In this document: piece by piece, positions 27,024-35,426 of the stretch
Numbering within the stretch: position 1 is the stretch's first letter
Layout: every line of letters starts with the position of its first letter
NCBI RefSeq assembly: GCF_001542915.1
Contig: NZ_LNNH01000040.1
Location: 48,183 to 112,182, forward strand
Source: Peribacillus simplex
GTDB lineage: Bacteria; Bacillota; Bacilli; Bacillales; DSM-1321
Length of the DNA: 64,000 nt
Direction: 5' to 3'
Notes under the pieces: model-generated
Databases searched by the model: none
What the model was told of the DNA's origin: nothing
The model's input: only the letters and a program-made list of their open reading frames with translations
Made by a program: the position numbers and the translations under genes

Positions 27024-27496
27024 ATGACAGCAATTACGCACATCGGTTTGGCTGTGCCTGATTTGGATGCTGCGATTTCGTGGTATGAACAGGTGTTGGG
27101 ATTCAAGTTATTGGCGGGTCCGTATTCGTTTGATGCCAGTGCCGAGGACAAGCCGAATATGACGAACGATCTTCTTGGCAATCATGTCAAAAAAATGCGC
27201 AATGCTCATTTGATGGCGGATAATCAGGTGGGAATCGAGCTTTTTGAATTCCAGGAGCCGAGGATGCCGCCGAGTAAACGTGATGAGTATCAGGGCTTTT
27301 TTCATATTTGCTTAATTTCGGATGATATTGAAAGACTCGCCGATGAGATTGCGCAATCCGGCGGTAAAAGGCGAAGCGATCTGTGGAATACTTGGAAGAA
27401 CAAGCCGTACCATTAATTTATTGTGAAGATCCTTTTGGCAATATCATTGAGTTATACAGCCGGAGCACGGAATTGATGTATGGCAATAAGGATTGA
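27024..27496 (+). pseudogene. VOC/glyoxalase-family gene with a frameshift
   Basis: The first ~125 codons read as a VOC-fold metalloenzyme (THIGLAVPDLDAAISWYEQVLGF, FHICLISDDIERLADEI). Near 27375-27390 the frame is lost and ends at a stop after NKPYH. In another frame, the missing end reads on at once: VEYLEEQAVPLIYCEDPFGNIIELYS, a standard VOC C-terminus with its Glu ligand, to a stop at 27494-27496. So a one-base indel has split one gene. It may be a real pseudogene or an assembly error. ATG 27024 follows AGAGGTG; the upstream GTG/ATG lie inside that site. Confidence 0.85.
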
Positions 27497-27499
27497 TGC

Positions 27500-27537
27500 A
27501 AAAACAGCCCCCACATTGTAGATTGGGAGGCTGTTTT
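27500..27537. terminator. Bidirectional terminator after the VOC gene and the subtilisin gene
   Basis: Arms AAAACAGCC and GGCTGTTTT (27501-27509 and 27528-27536) between two convergent genes. A-rich and T-rich flanks serve both directions. Confidence 0.8.
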
Positions 27538-27548
27538 CTGTATTTGCC

Positions 27549-29432
27549 TTACTTTTTAACCGTGACTTTTCTTGCTTCACTTACATTTCTCGCTTTGTCT
27601 TTAGCGGAAACATAGAGGTTCTTCCCTGCTTTTTGTTTCGGGATCCTCACCGAGAAGGTGCCTTTATTCGTTGCGGTTGCCGAGCCGATCACTTTCCCTG
27701 ATACCTTGATGGATACAGTGGAATTGGCTTCGGCTTTGCCTGTGACGATCGTCGTTTTTGTCGTGACCTTGTCGACCGTCGGTTTACCAGGTGCGGTTTT
27801 GTCTGCGACGGTCATGGTTTTGACCGGGCTTGTATTGCCAGCTTTATCCGTTGCAGCAATCGTGAGGACGGTACCGGCTTTTTGTTTTTTTGACAGCGTT
27901 ACGGTGAAGGTGCCTCCGTTGTTGGCATTTGCTTTGCCGAGGGCAGTGCTGCGGTTTTTGACCGTGACGGAAGAGCCCGCTTCGGCTTTGCCTGTTACTT
28001 TTACCGTATTGTCACCTACCGTATTGACTGACGGTTTAATTGGTGCCGTTTTATCTTCGACTTTGAATGAAACGGGCACACTTTTATTTCCCGAGGGATC
28101 GGTGACCCTCGTAGAGATCACGGTCCCGGCTGTTTGTTTGGCAATCGGCGCCGTAAATACCTTCTCGCCGTTGATCTTCAATGTGGCCAGCTGCTTCTTA
28201 TCGGTATAGATCGAGACGGTTCCCGTATGGAAATCGGCTGGGATGCTCCCAGTGATCTTGATGTCCTTATCGGAAATCTTTTTGACGCTCGGCCTGGTCA
28301 GCGTCTTCATCTCAAGTGCCTTTTTGGCATTGACCCTCCCGTTTCCATAGTAGATGTCCTTCCCTTTCGTGCCCAGATCCTTCGCTGAATCATAGAGGCG
28401 ATATTCAACCTCCGTTTTGTTGAGCTTAGGCTCATTGGACCAAATGAGGGCCGCTACCCCCGCCACCATGGGCGTGGCCATCGATGTTCCGCTCATCCAG
28501 CCATATTTACCATGTGGCAAGGTTGAAAGGATCTCATCTCCAGGGGCTGCAATATCCACGGTTGAATCGTAATTGGAATAATAGGGGCGCTTGTCCTTTT
28601 CGTCCGTGGCCGCAACGGAAATGACGTTACTGTATGCAGCTGGGTATACCCGCTGCACCTTTTTCCCCATATCGCCTTCATTGCCGGCAGCCGCGGCAAT
28701 CAAGATGCCTTTTTTCGCTGCTTCCTGTACGGCTTTATTCAACGCCTCCGAATACATGTTGACTCCAAGACTCATATTGATAATCTTCGCTTTTTTCTCA
28801 ATCGCATAATGTATCGCCTTGATGATATCGGCCGTATCGGCATAATCACCTTCAAAAACGTTAATTGGCATCAGCTTTACATTAGGTGCAACACCCGCTC
28901 CGCCGATGTTATTGTTTGCACTTCCGGCAATGATTCCGGCGATATGTGTCCCGTGCTGGCCTTCCGGCAAGATATTCTTCCGGTTACGGACCGTATCATA
29001 GGCGTTGACAATTTTCCCTGTCAAATCCGGGTGTTTGCGATCGATTCCATCGTCGATGATCGCCACGATCATCTCCTTCGAGCCCATCGATTTTACCCAG
29101 GCCGCTTCCGTTCCAAGATGTTTATGATGCCACTGGTCTAGGTAAGCTGGATCGTTCGGTATTTCCATCTTCTTGAACAGATAGTTCGGTTCGGCATACT
29201 CGACATTCTTCCGTTTCTCAAGCTTTTCGATCAGCTTGTCGGTCGTTTGTCCTTTTGGAACCTCGACCTTTTCGATCAGCTCATTGATCGGCTCATCATC
29301 CGTCTCTTTATATTTGACGATGACACCATCCGCTTTCGGAGCCACCTCTGCCGCTGCAGCCTCTTGCTGATTATGTGGCAGGAACATGAACAGCAAGGCA
29401 ACCGGCAATACCGCCTGAATAAATTTGTACAT
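27549..29432 (-). CDS. Secreted subtilisin-family (S8) protease with C-terminal Ig-like repeats
   Basis: A 627-residue exported protease. A signal peptide (~residues 1-29, ending AAAAEVA) is followed by a short propeptide-like part (~33-90), then the S8 domain. The catalytic triad is Asp127 in AIIDDGID, His160 in GQHGTHIAG and Ser317 in SGTSMATPMVAG; the oxyanion Asn251 lies in AAAAGNEG. After ~residue 380 come three to four bacterial Ig-like repeats with DKTAPxKP linkers and KVTGKAEAGSSV-type strands. Start ATG 29432 follows TTGGAGTG. It probably degrades extracellular protein or matrix protein; the repeats suggest wall or matrix attachment. No sorting signal is seen. Confidence 0.93.
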   Translation of the reverse strand: MYKFIQAVLPVALLFMFLPHNQQEAAAAEVAPKADGVIVKYKETDDEPINELIEKVEVPKGQTTDKLIEKLEKRKNVEYAEPNYLFKKMEIPNDPAYLDQWHHKHLGTEAAWVKSMGSKEMIVAIIDDGIDRKHPDLTGKIVNAYDTVRNRKNILPEGQHGTHIAGIIAGSANNNIGGAGVAPNVKLMPINVFEGDYADTADIIKAIHYAIEKKAKIINMSLGVNMYSEALNKAVQEAAKKGILIAAAAGNEGDMGKKVQRVYPAAYSNVISVAATDEKDKRPYYSNYDSTVDIAAPGDEILSTLPHGKYGWMSGTSMATPMVAGVAALIWSNEPKLNKTEVEYRLYDSAKDLGTKGKDIYYGNGRVNAKKALEMKTLTRPSVKKISDKDIKITGSIPADFHTGTVSIYTDKKQLATLKINGEKVFTAPIAKQTAGTVISTRVTDPSGNKSVPVSFKVEDKTAPIKPSVNTVGDNTVKVTGKAEAGSSVTVKNRSTALGKANANNGGTFTVTLSKKQKAGTVLTIAATDKAGNTSPVKTMTVADKTAPGKPTVDKVTTKTTIVTGKAEANSTVSIKVSGKVIGSATATNKGTFSVRIPKQKAGKNLYVSAKDKARNVSEARKVTVKK

Positions 29433-29663
29433 GAAATCACTCCAAAAAAATATGATTAAGAATAAATATCGATGTCGGTCACTCAAGATCTCACTCTACC
29501 ATTATCCCTAACTAGATTGTATAACGGAAGATATCGTTTTACTAACCTTTTTATCCAGTAAACAACTTGTTTTGGAATCATCCTTATTTCCCCTTGTGAA
29601 ATCTCGAAAACTGAAGATGTATAAATAGATAAAAATGGTCGTCTTATTGACCAGTCTTAGAGG

Positions 29664-29976
29664 ACAACGGAAGGCAACGACACTACCGCTTAGGAAATGC
29701 CTGTCTACGTGAGACACCGCAGGCTAAAAGCCAAGGAGGCTCACCGACCACCTCTGGAAAGATGAGTGCCTGCAGTGGAATGCAAAGTTTGATGTACATA
29801 CTTAAAACTATATGTACTCTGAATTCTAGCTTCATTATCACGCAAAGTGGAATGCAACGGAAGGCAACGACACTACCGCTTAGGAATTGCGCGTCTACGT
29901 GAGACACCGCAGGCTGAAGGCCGAGGAGGCTCACGGACCGCCTCTGGAAAGATGAGTGCCTGAAGTGTAATGCAAC
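29664..29976. repeat. Two tandem copies of a ~122-bp Bacillaceae intergenic repeat, period 190 bp
   Basis: Copy 1 runs 29664-29785, copy 2 about 29854-29976. Each contains AAGGCAACGACACTACCGCT, GTCTACGTGAGACACCGCAGG, GGAGGCTCAC and CTCTGGAAAGATGAGTGCCTG. Offset is 190 bases throughout. Similar elements, with a GCAGGC...GAGGAGGCTCAC core, are scattered between genes in many Bacillus genomes as I remember them. The last 20 bases recur once more at 30033-30052, so a third unit is truncated. No protein is encoded. Confidence 0.85.
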
Positions 29977-30069
29977 GGTCATGGTAAAAATCTTCAAATC
30001 TATAGGCAATGGAAACTCCATCTTTGTTCTTACGCAAAGTGTAATGCAACGCTCACAGAACAAAACATC

Positions 30070-30117
30070 AAAAAAACTGTAGGTAAACTCCAAAACTTAA
30101 CGAGTTTACCTACAGTA
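30070..30117 (-). terminator. Terminator of the liv operon, hairpin family copy 1
   Basis: Arms ACTGTAGGTAAACTC and GAGTTTACCTACAGT (30076-30090 and 30102-30116), then T7 on the minus strand. It starts 20 bases past the livF stop. It shares its stem pattern with hairpins at 58256-58297 and 63026-63071. Confidence 0.88.
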
Positions 30118-30136
30118 TGAGAACGCCATGAGCGGT

Positions 30137-30844
30137 TTAATGTCCGCCTAAATAGGCATTCTTGATTTCTTCACTTGCTGTCAGTTCCTCTGATTTACCA
30201 GATAGGACAATCCGACCCGTTTCGACCACATAGGCTCTGTCAGCGATGGATAGGGCCAAGTTGGCATTTTGCTCGACAAGCAGGATCGTCGTTCCCGTCT
30301 TATTGATTTCTTCTATTATATGAAAGATTTGTTTCACCAATAATGGAGCAAGTCCCATCGATGGCTCGTCCAATAGAAGCAGCCGGGGCTTGGCCATCAG
30401 CGCCCTGCCCATTGCGAGCATTTGCTGTTCCCCTCCGGAAAGCGTTCCGGATTGCTGCTTCAGGCGTTCAAGTAAACGCGGGAATAATTCATAAACCTTC
30501 TCCATATCCTGCTTGATGCCTGCCTTATCCTTGCGTAAATAGGCGCCAAGCTGAAGATTTTCTTCAACGGACATGTTAGCAAAGACACGGCGGCCTTCGG
30601 GAACATGGGAGATGCCCATTTTCACGATCGATTGCGCAGCCTTTCCGCCGATCGACTGCCCTTCATATAAGATCTTGCCTTGCTTTGGTTTTAATAATCC
30701 GGAAACGGTTTTCAGCATCGTACTTTTGCCGGCACCGTTCGCACCGATCAACGTCACGATTTCACCTTCGTTGATGGAAAGCGAGACTCCCTTCAAGGCT
30801 TGAATGTTTCCGTAATAGACGTTAATGTCCTCGATATTCAGCAT
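30137..30844 (-). CDS. livF: Branched-chain amino-acid ABC transporter ATPase LivF
   Basis: A 235-residue ABC ATPase: Walker A IGANGAGKSTMLKT, signature LSGGEQQMLAMGRALM, Walker B LLLLDEPSMGLAPLLV. The VPEGRRVFANMSVEENLQLGAY block is diagnostic of LivF. It pairs with LivG on the cytoplasmic side of the LivH-LivM channel to drive uptake of leucine, isoleucine, valine or related amides. Its ATG overlaps the livG stop by one base (TAATG). Last gene of the operon, followed by a terminator. Confidence 0.94.
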   Translation of the reverse strand: MLNIEDINVYYGNIQALKGVSLSINEGEIVTLIGANGAGKSTMLKTVSGLLKPKQGKILYEGQSIGGKAAQSIVKMGISHVPEGRRVFANMSVEENLQLGAYLRKDKAGIKQDMEKVYELFPRLLERLKQQSGTLSGGEQQMLAMGRALMAKPRLLLLDEPSMGLAPLLVKQIFHIIEEINKTGTTILLVEQNANLALSIADRAYVVETGRIVLSGKSEELTASEEIKNAYLGGH

Positions 30845-31623
30845 TATGAAACCTCCTCGCCCAGATAGGCCTCGATGACTTTCGGGTTGTTGCGGATTTC
30901 CTCAGGCCGCCCTTGAGCGATCAGCTGTCCATGATCCAGTACGTATATGCGTTCGCAAACTCCCATGACAAGCGGCATATCATGCTCGATCAATAAGACG
31001 GTCAAATCGAATTTCTCACGGATGAGGGCGATCAAGTTCATCAGCTCATGCGTTTCTTGAGGGTTCATGCCCGCTGCCGGTTCATCGAGCAAAAGCAGTT
31101 TCGGATTGGCGGCAAGCGCTCGTGCGATTTCCAATCGTCTTTGTTTGCCATATGGCAGGTTCTTCGCCTTCTCGTCTTTATATTGATCAAGGTTGAAGAT
31201 TTTCAGGAACTCAATCGCCTTCTCATCCATCTCCTTCTCCCCTTTAAAATGGATCGGCATGCGGAGAATCGAGCTTAAAATGCTATGCTTCGAAAGGGAA
31301 TGATAGGCAACCTTTACATTATCGATGACGGATAGCTCACTGAACAAGCGAATGTTTTGAAAGGTCCTGCTGATACCCTTTTGCGTGATTTTATAGGGCG
31401 GCCGTTTTTTCAAGTCCTCCCCTTCCAAGGAAATCGTTCCTTCGGTCGGGACGTAAACCCCTGTCAACAGGTTGAAGAAAGTGGTTTTCCCAGCACCATT
31501 CGGTCCGATCAAGCCAACCAATTCACCTGGGTATAGCTCGACGTTTACATCGGAAACGGCCTTAAGCCCCCCGAATTGAATTCCGACCGAATCGACCTTA
31601 AGCAGCGGTGTTTTTGTTTTCAT
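30844..31623 (-). CDS. livG: Branched-chain amino-acid ABC transporter ATPase LivG
   Basis: A 259-residue ABC ATPase: Walker [18 protein letters not shown], signature-like [15 protein letters not shown], Walker [17 protein letters not shown]-loop IEHDMPLVM. The YGKQR form of the signature and the C-terminal [18 protein letters not shown] are typical of LivG. ATG 31623 with AAAGGAGG lies inside the end of livM (26-base overlap), so translation is coupled. Confidence 0.94.
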   Translation of the reverse strand: MKTKTPLLKVDSVGIQFGGLKAVSDVNVELYPGELVGLIGPNGAGKTTFFNLLTGVYVPTEGTISLEGEDLKKRPPYKITQKGISRTFQNIRLFSELSVIDNVKVAYHSLSKHSILSSILRMPIHFKGEKEMDEKAIEFLKIFNLDQYKDEKAKNLPYGKQRRLEIARALAANPKLLLLDEPAAGMNPQETHELMNLIALIREKFDLTVLLIEHDMPLVMGVCERIYVLDHGQLIAQGRPEEIRNNPKVIEAYLGEEVS

Positions 31624-32560
31624 GGCTGCTGCCTCCTTTACGTTTGAACATGGAAGTTATTTCTTTCGTCCCCATTAAACCTTGCGGACGATAAATCATC
31701 ATGACGATAAGCACAAGACTGTAAATGATCATCCGCGTTTCCGGATAATCCTGGAGGAATGTCGTGACCACAGTAAGTAATACGGCAGCCAACACTGCTC
31801 CTGACAAGCTTCCAAGTCCGCCAAGCACGACTAGGATCAAGATATCGAATGACTTCAGGAACCCGAAGTTCGATGGCTGGATGATATAGAAGTTATGGGC
31901 ATAAAGCGCTCCGGCGATGCCGGCGAAAAATGCACCGATCGCAAACGCGACAACTTTGTAATAGGTCGTATTGATCCCCATCGAGTCGGCGGCCGTCTCG
32001 TCCTCACGGATCGATATGCAAGCCCTTCCATGTGTCGAGCTCGTGAAGTTCCTGATGACGATGACCGTCACAAGGACGGAAGCGAATACCCACGGCCAAG
32101 TCGTCAAATGGGAAACCTGCATGCCGCTCGCACCGCCAACATAATCGATGTTCAAAAGCACGATCCGGACGATTTCACCAAAGCCGAGGGTCGCTATCGC
32201 CAGGTAGTCACCTTTTAGACGCAAGCTTGGGATTCCGATGATCAGGCCGGCAAGCGCCGCTGTCAAACCGCCGACTATCAACGCTAGCGTGAATGGCATG
32301 TTCAACTTCATCGTCATGACGGCTGAAGCGTATGCCCCGACTGCAAGGAATCCTGCATGCCCGATGGAAAACTGCCCCGTTATCCCGATGATCAAGTGCA
32401 GGCTTGCTGCCAGAATGATATTGATCCCGATGAACATGAGCGTATTTTGATAAAAAGGATTGAGCGATCCGCCGCCGATCAACACCTGTATGATGGCGAA
32501 AAAGATCAATGATAATGAAATCGAGAGCCAAAAACCTTTTGCTCGCTTAATTGTAGTCAT
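31598..32560 (-). CDS. livM: Branched-chain amino-acid ABC permease LivM
   Basis: A 320-residue permease with about nine hydrophobic segments. The ITGQFSIGHAGFLAVGAYASA stretch and the PSLRLKGDYLAIATLGFGEIVRI loop are the hallmarks of LivM. It forms the membrane channel with LivH. It lies 13 bases after livH and overlaps livG, so all four membrane/ATPase genes share one message. Confidence 0.94.
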   Translation of the reverse strand: MTTIKRAKGFWLSISLSLIFFAIIQVLIGGGSLNPFYQNTLMFIGINIILAASLHLIIGITGQFSIGHAGFLAVGAYASAVMTMKLNMPFTLALIVGGLTAALAGLIIGIPSLRLKGDYLAIATLGFGEIVRIVLLNIDYVGGASGMQVSHLTTWPWVFASVLVTVIVIRNFTSSTHGRACISIREDETAADSMGINTTYYKVVAFAIGAFFAGIAGALYAHNFYIIQPSNFGFLKSFDILILVVLGGLGSLSGAVLAAVLLTVVTTFLQDYPETRMIIYSLVLIVMMIYRPQGLMGTKEITSMFKRKGGSSHENKNTAA

Positions 32561-32573
32561 TGCTTTGTCTCCC

Positions 32574-33452
32574 CTATACTTTTTCTTTTTTGTTTTTACC
32601 GAATAAGCCTTGTGGCATGAAAATCAAGATAAGAATCAGTACGACGAAAGCTACCGCATCACGCCATAATGAGTAACCTGCGGCACTGACCAAGGCCTCG
32701 ATGACACCAAGCAATAATCCCCCGACCATCGCACCCGGAATGATCCCGATCCCGCCAAGTACGGCGGCGACAAAAGCCTTAAGTCCAGGAAGCACACCCA
32801 TAAGCGGCTCGATCTTAATATAATAAATCCCGAAAATGACACCAGCTGCCCCAGCTAATGCGGAACCGATTGCAAAGGTGGCAGAGATCGTGTTATTAAC
32901 ATTTATCCCCATCAGCTTGGCAGCATCCGCATCGAAGGAAACGGCACGCATCGCCTTGCCGATTTTGGTTTTATGGACGATGATTTGAAGAATGATCATT
33001 AAAACGACAGCGACTCCAAAGATCAATATCGATTGGCTATTGATCGATACTCCAAAAATATCGAACTTATCAGTCGGCAATACATCATTCGGATAGGCTT
33101 CCGGTTGTGCGCCGCGGACATAGATGAAGCCATATTCGATCAACAGGGAAACCCCGATTGCCGTGATGAGTGCGGCGATCCGTGTTGCGTTACGCAATGG
33201 CTTGTAGGCAATGCGCTCGATCAATACTCCAAAGAGTGCACAGACCGTCATCGCAATTAACAAAGCCGGCACGAATGACAGATCCAGAACCGTTATCGAA
33301 TAAAACCCTACGAATGAACCAACCATGAAGACATCACCATGTGCAAAGTTAATCAATTTTACAATCCCGTAAACCATCGTATAACCGAGAGCGATAAGGG
33401 CATAAATGCTTCCTAATGAAACCCCGTTTATTAACTGCTGTATCAATTCCAT
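32574..33452 (-). CDS. livH: Branched-chain amino-acid ABC permease LivH
   Basis: A 292-residue permease with eight or so membrane segments. QQLINGVSLGSIYALIALGYTMVYG at the start and LINFAHGDVFMVG are LivH signatures; AFVAAVLGGIGIIPGAMVGG is the cytoplasmic loop region that docks an ATPase. ATG 33452 follows GGAGAG. It lies 160 bp after the binding-protein gene, with a hairpin between that may lower its expression. Confidence 0.94.
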   Translation of the reverse strand: MELIQQLINGVSLGSIYALIALGYTMVYGIVKLINFAHGDVFMVGSFVGFYSITVLDLSFVPALLIAMTVCALFGVLIERIAYKPLRNATRIAALITAIGVSLLIEYGFIYVRGAQPEAYPNDVLPTDKFDIFGVSINSQSILIFGVAVVLMIILQIIVHKTKIGKAMRAVSFDADAAKLMGINVNNTISATFAIGSALAGAAGVIFGIYYIKIEPLMGVLPGLKAFVAAVLGGIGIIPGAMVGGLLLGVIEALVSAAGYSLWRDAVAFVVLILILIFMPQGLFGKNKKEKV

Positions 33453-33552
33453 GTTCGACTCTCCTTGAAAAATCTAATTTTATAATGATCGTCCAGACTC
33501 TTTCATTCCACTCATGGAAGTTTCAGCAACCTGGTATTCTGGAAAAATGAGA

Positions 33553-33591
33553 ATTCGCCAGCGCCTTCTTATGGAAGAAGGGCCGGCGAAG
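33553..33591 (-). terminator. Hairpin between binding-protein gene and livH (partial terminator)
   Basis: On the minus strand the stem TTCGCCGGCCCTTCTT / AAGAAGGCGCTGGCGAA (33554-33590, one or two mismatches) is followed by TTCTCATTTTT. The weak T-run suggests partial read-through, so that the binding protein is made in excess of the permease. Confidence 0.65.
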
Positions 33592-33611
33592 GGTTGGACT
33601 TTTTTTCGGTA

Positions 33612-34790
33612 TTAAGGATTGATTTTTGTGTTGAATACTTGTTTTCCGTCTTTGAATTCAAGGATGGTAGCTGATTTGATCGGATTATGTTTTTCATCCA
33701 ATGTAAAGGTACCAGTTACAAGCTGAAGATTTTTCGTTTTTTCCAGCGCTTCTTTGATCTTTGTCGGTTCCGCTGAACCAGCACGCTTGATTGCATCCGC
33801 TAGGAAATATCCTGTGTCATAGCCAAGTGCGTTAAAGGCATCCGGAGATTTATCTTTGTATTTCGCCTTGAATGCAGACACAAAATTCTGAATTTTCTCA
33901 TCAGGATCTCCTGAAGAATAGTGGTTCGTGATGTACGTTTTATTCAACGCCTTTGCACCGGCAATTTCCACTAGCTTAGGGGAATCCCAGCCGTCGCCGC
34001 CCATGAACGGAACATCCAGTCCAGTTTCCCGTGCCTGTTTCACGATCAAGCCAGCTTCCTCATAGTAACCAGGAAGGAAGATGAAATCCGGTTTCGCTGA
34101 TTTCAGGCGAGTCAATGTGGAGCGGAAATCGGTATCCTTTGCAATGTAGGCTTCCTCTGCGACGATCTTTCCGCCATTTTTTTCGAATTGCTCTTTAAAG
34201 GCTGCCGCTAATCCTTTTGAATAATCGCTTGCGCTGTCGATATAGATGGCTGCACTTTTCGCTTTGATTTCTTTGGACGCGAAATTCGCAGCAACCGTTC
34301 CTTGGAACGGATCGATGAAGCTTGTCCTGAAGATGTAGTCGTTCAATTTATCTTTGCTGAAAGTGATTTCCGGGCTTGTACCTGAAGGCGAGATGACCGG
34401 GACTTTATTATCCTGTGCAATTTGCACCTGTGCAATCGAGTTCGTGCTTGTCGCCGCACCTACGATCGCCGCCACCTTATCTTGTGAGGTAAGCTTGATT
34501 GCCCCGCTTGTTGCTTCGGATGCTTCGGATTTATTATCGACTTTGATAAGTTTGATTTTTTTACCGTCAATGCCTTCTTTATTGATTTCCTCTGTCGCCA
34601 GCTCAAGGCCTTCGGCAATCGATTGGCCATAAGAGGCTACACCGCCTGATAATTCAAGGTTGACACCGATCTTGATCGTATCACCGTCCCCGCTCGATTT
34701 ATCTGATGAACCAGAGCCGCCGCAACCCGCTAGCATGCCTGCCGCAAGTGTTAGAGAAAGAAATGCACCTGCTAGTTTTTTCTTCTTCAT
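33612..34790 (-). CDS. Branched-chain amino-acid binding lipoprotein, copy 1
   Basis: A 392-residue type-1 periplasmic-binding-fold lipoprotein. The signal MKKKKLAGAFLSLTLAAGMLAGC ends in the lipobox LAGC; a Gly/Ser/Asp linker follows, then IKIGVNLELSGGVASYGQSIAEGLELA and later FLPGYYEEAGLIVKQARE and MGGDGWDSPKLVEIAG. It hands amino acids to LivHM. Start ATG 34790 follows GGGGGGA; ATG 34829 is unlikely as it adds a polar stretch before the signal. It is a close paralogue of the product encoded at 36611-35427. Confidence 0.93.
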   Translation of the reverse strand: MKKKKLAGAFLSLTLAAGMLAGCGGSGSSDKSSGDGDTIKIGVNLELSGGVASYGQSIAEGLELATEEINKEGIDGKKIKLIKVDNKSEASEATSGAIKLTSQDKVAAIVGAATSTNSIAQVQIAQDNKVPVISPSGTSPEITFSKDKLNDYIFRTSFIDPFQGTVAANFASKEIKAKSAAIYIDSASDYSKGLAAAFKEQFEKNGGKIVAEEAYIAKDTDFRSTLTRLKSAKPDFIFLPGYYEEAGLIVKQARETGLDVPFMGGDGWDSPKLVEIAGAKALNKTYITNHYSSGDPDEKIQNFVSAFKAKYKDKSPDAFNALGYDTGYFLADAIKRAGSAEPTKIKEALEKTKNLQLVTGTFTLDEKHNPIKSATILEFKDGKQVFNTKINP

Positions 34791-34892
34791 AAATAATCCC
34801 CCCATTTTGTAATCAGAGCTCTGATGCATGAATAATTATTCATGACGCCTCAGAAATTTTTGATTAGATGAAATGTTTAAAATTAAATTAAT

Positions 34893-34933
34893 ATTTCGAA
34901 AAATAGTTTACCGCATAATTTTCATTCCGTCTA
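34893..34933 (-). promoter_or_regulatory. Promoter of binding-protein copy 1, with CodY-like box
   Basis: Minus strand: -35 TAGACG (34928-34933), 17-base spacer, -10 TAAACT (34905-34910). Directly downstream (34890-34904) lies AATATTTCGAAAAAT, a weak match (11/15) to the CodY box AATTTTCWGAAAATT. The same hexamers and spacing precede copy 2. Confidence 0.6.
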
Positions 34934-35324
34934 TACAATAATAGTGAGAAAATTTCGTTAAATAGGATATTTTTCATAGACCATAAGGTGTCGATTTTAT
35001 ATCCCTATATTTAAAGTATTAAGAAAATTCTTATATTTATCAGAAAAAACAGATAATTAAGTTATATTAATATCGTAATTTCTGCCTTTTTTACCCAAAA
35101 TATTTTATTCACTCCCCTATCATTTTCTCCCTTTTACTTACATTTTTCCCAATATAATTGCACGTCGATAGGGAATTAAACCCAGTATATCCCTTCCAAT
35201 TTAGTCTTAATTCCTATTTCAAAATTGAATTATACTATCTTGGATGTATAAAATACTGCATGAAACTTCTAATCTTCTTTTAGCCGCCTTATAGATTTTG
35301 CATATACATTCTAGAAAAAATCCC

Positions 35325-35349
35325 GCAAAAAAACCGCCCTCTGGCGGTT
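35325..35349 (-). terminator. Terminator of binding-protein copy 2
   Basis: Arms AACCGCC and GGCGGTT (35332-35338 and 35343-35349) with CTCT loop, and T7 on the minus strand. It makes copy 2 a single-gene unit. Confidence 0.88.
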
Positions 35350-35426
35350 CAGTGTCCTCTCTTCACTGGTTAGTGTAGTTTAAGTGAATATAAAATAGGG
35401 GGAGCCTGTCCCCCTATCCAAGTAGA

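Larger units (their letters stand above)
34791..35426. other. Long gap between the two binding-protein genes
   Basis: About 640 bp, A+T-rich. It holds the promoter of copy 1 (34905-34933) and the terminator of copy 2 (35327-35349). I see no gene in the remaining ~400 bp. Confidence 0.6.

Noticed and set aside
27658..28209. 183-codon plus-strand frame antisense to the subtilisin Ig repeats
   Set aside because: A shadow of the repeated Ig domains; no ribosome site and no recognised domain.
29508..30093. Two overlapping minus-strand open frames (69 and 136 codons) in the repeat block
   Set aside because: They run through the tandem repeat units, have no ribosome site, and their similarity to each other comes from the repeat.
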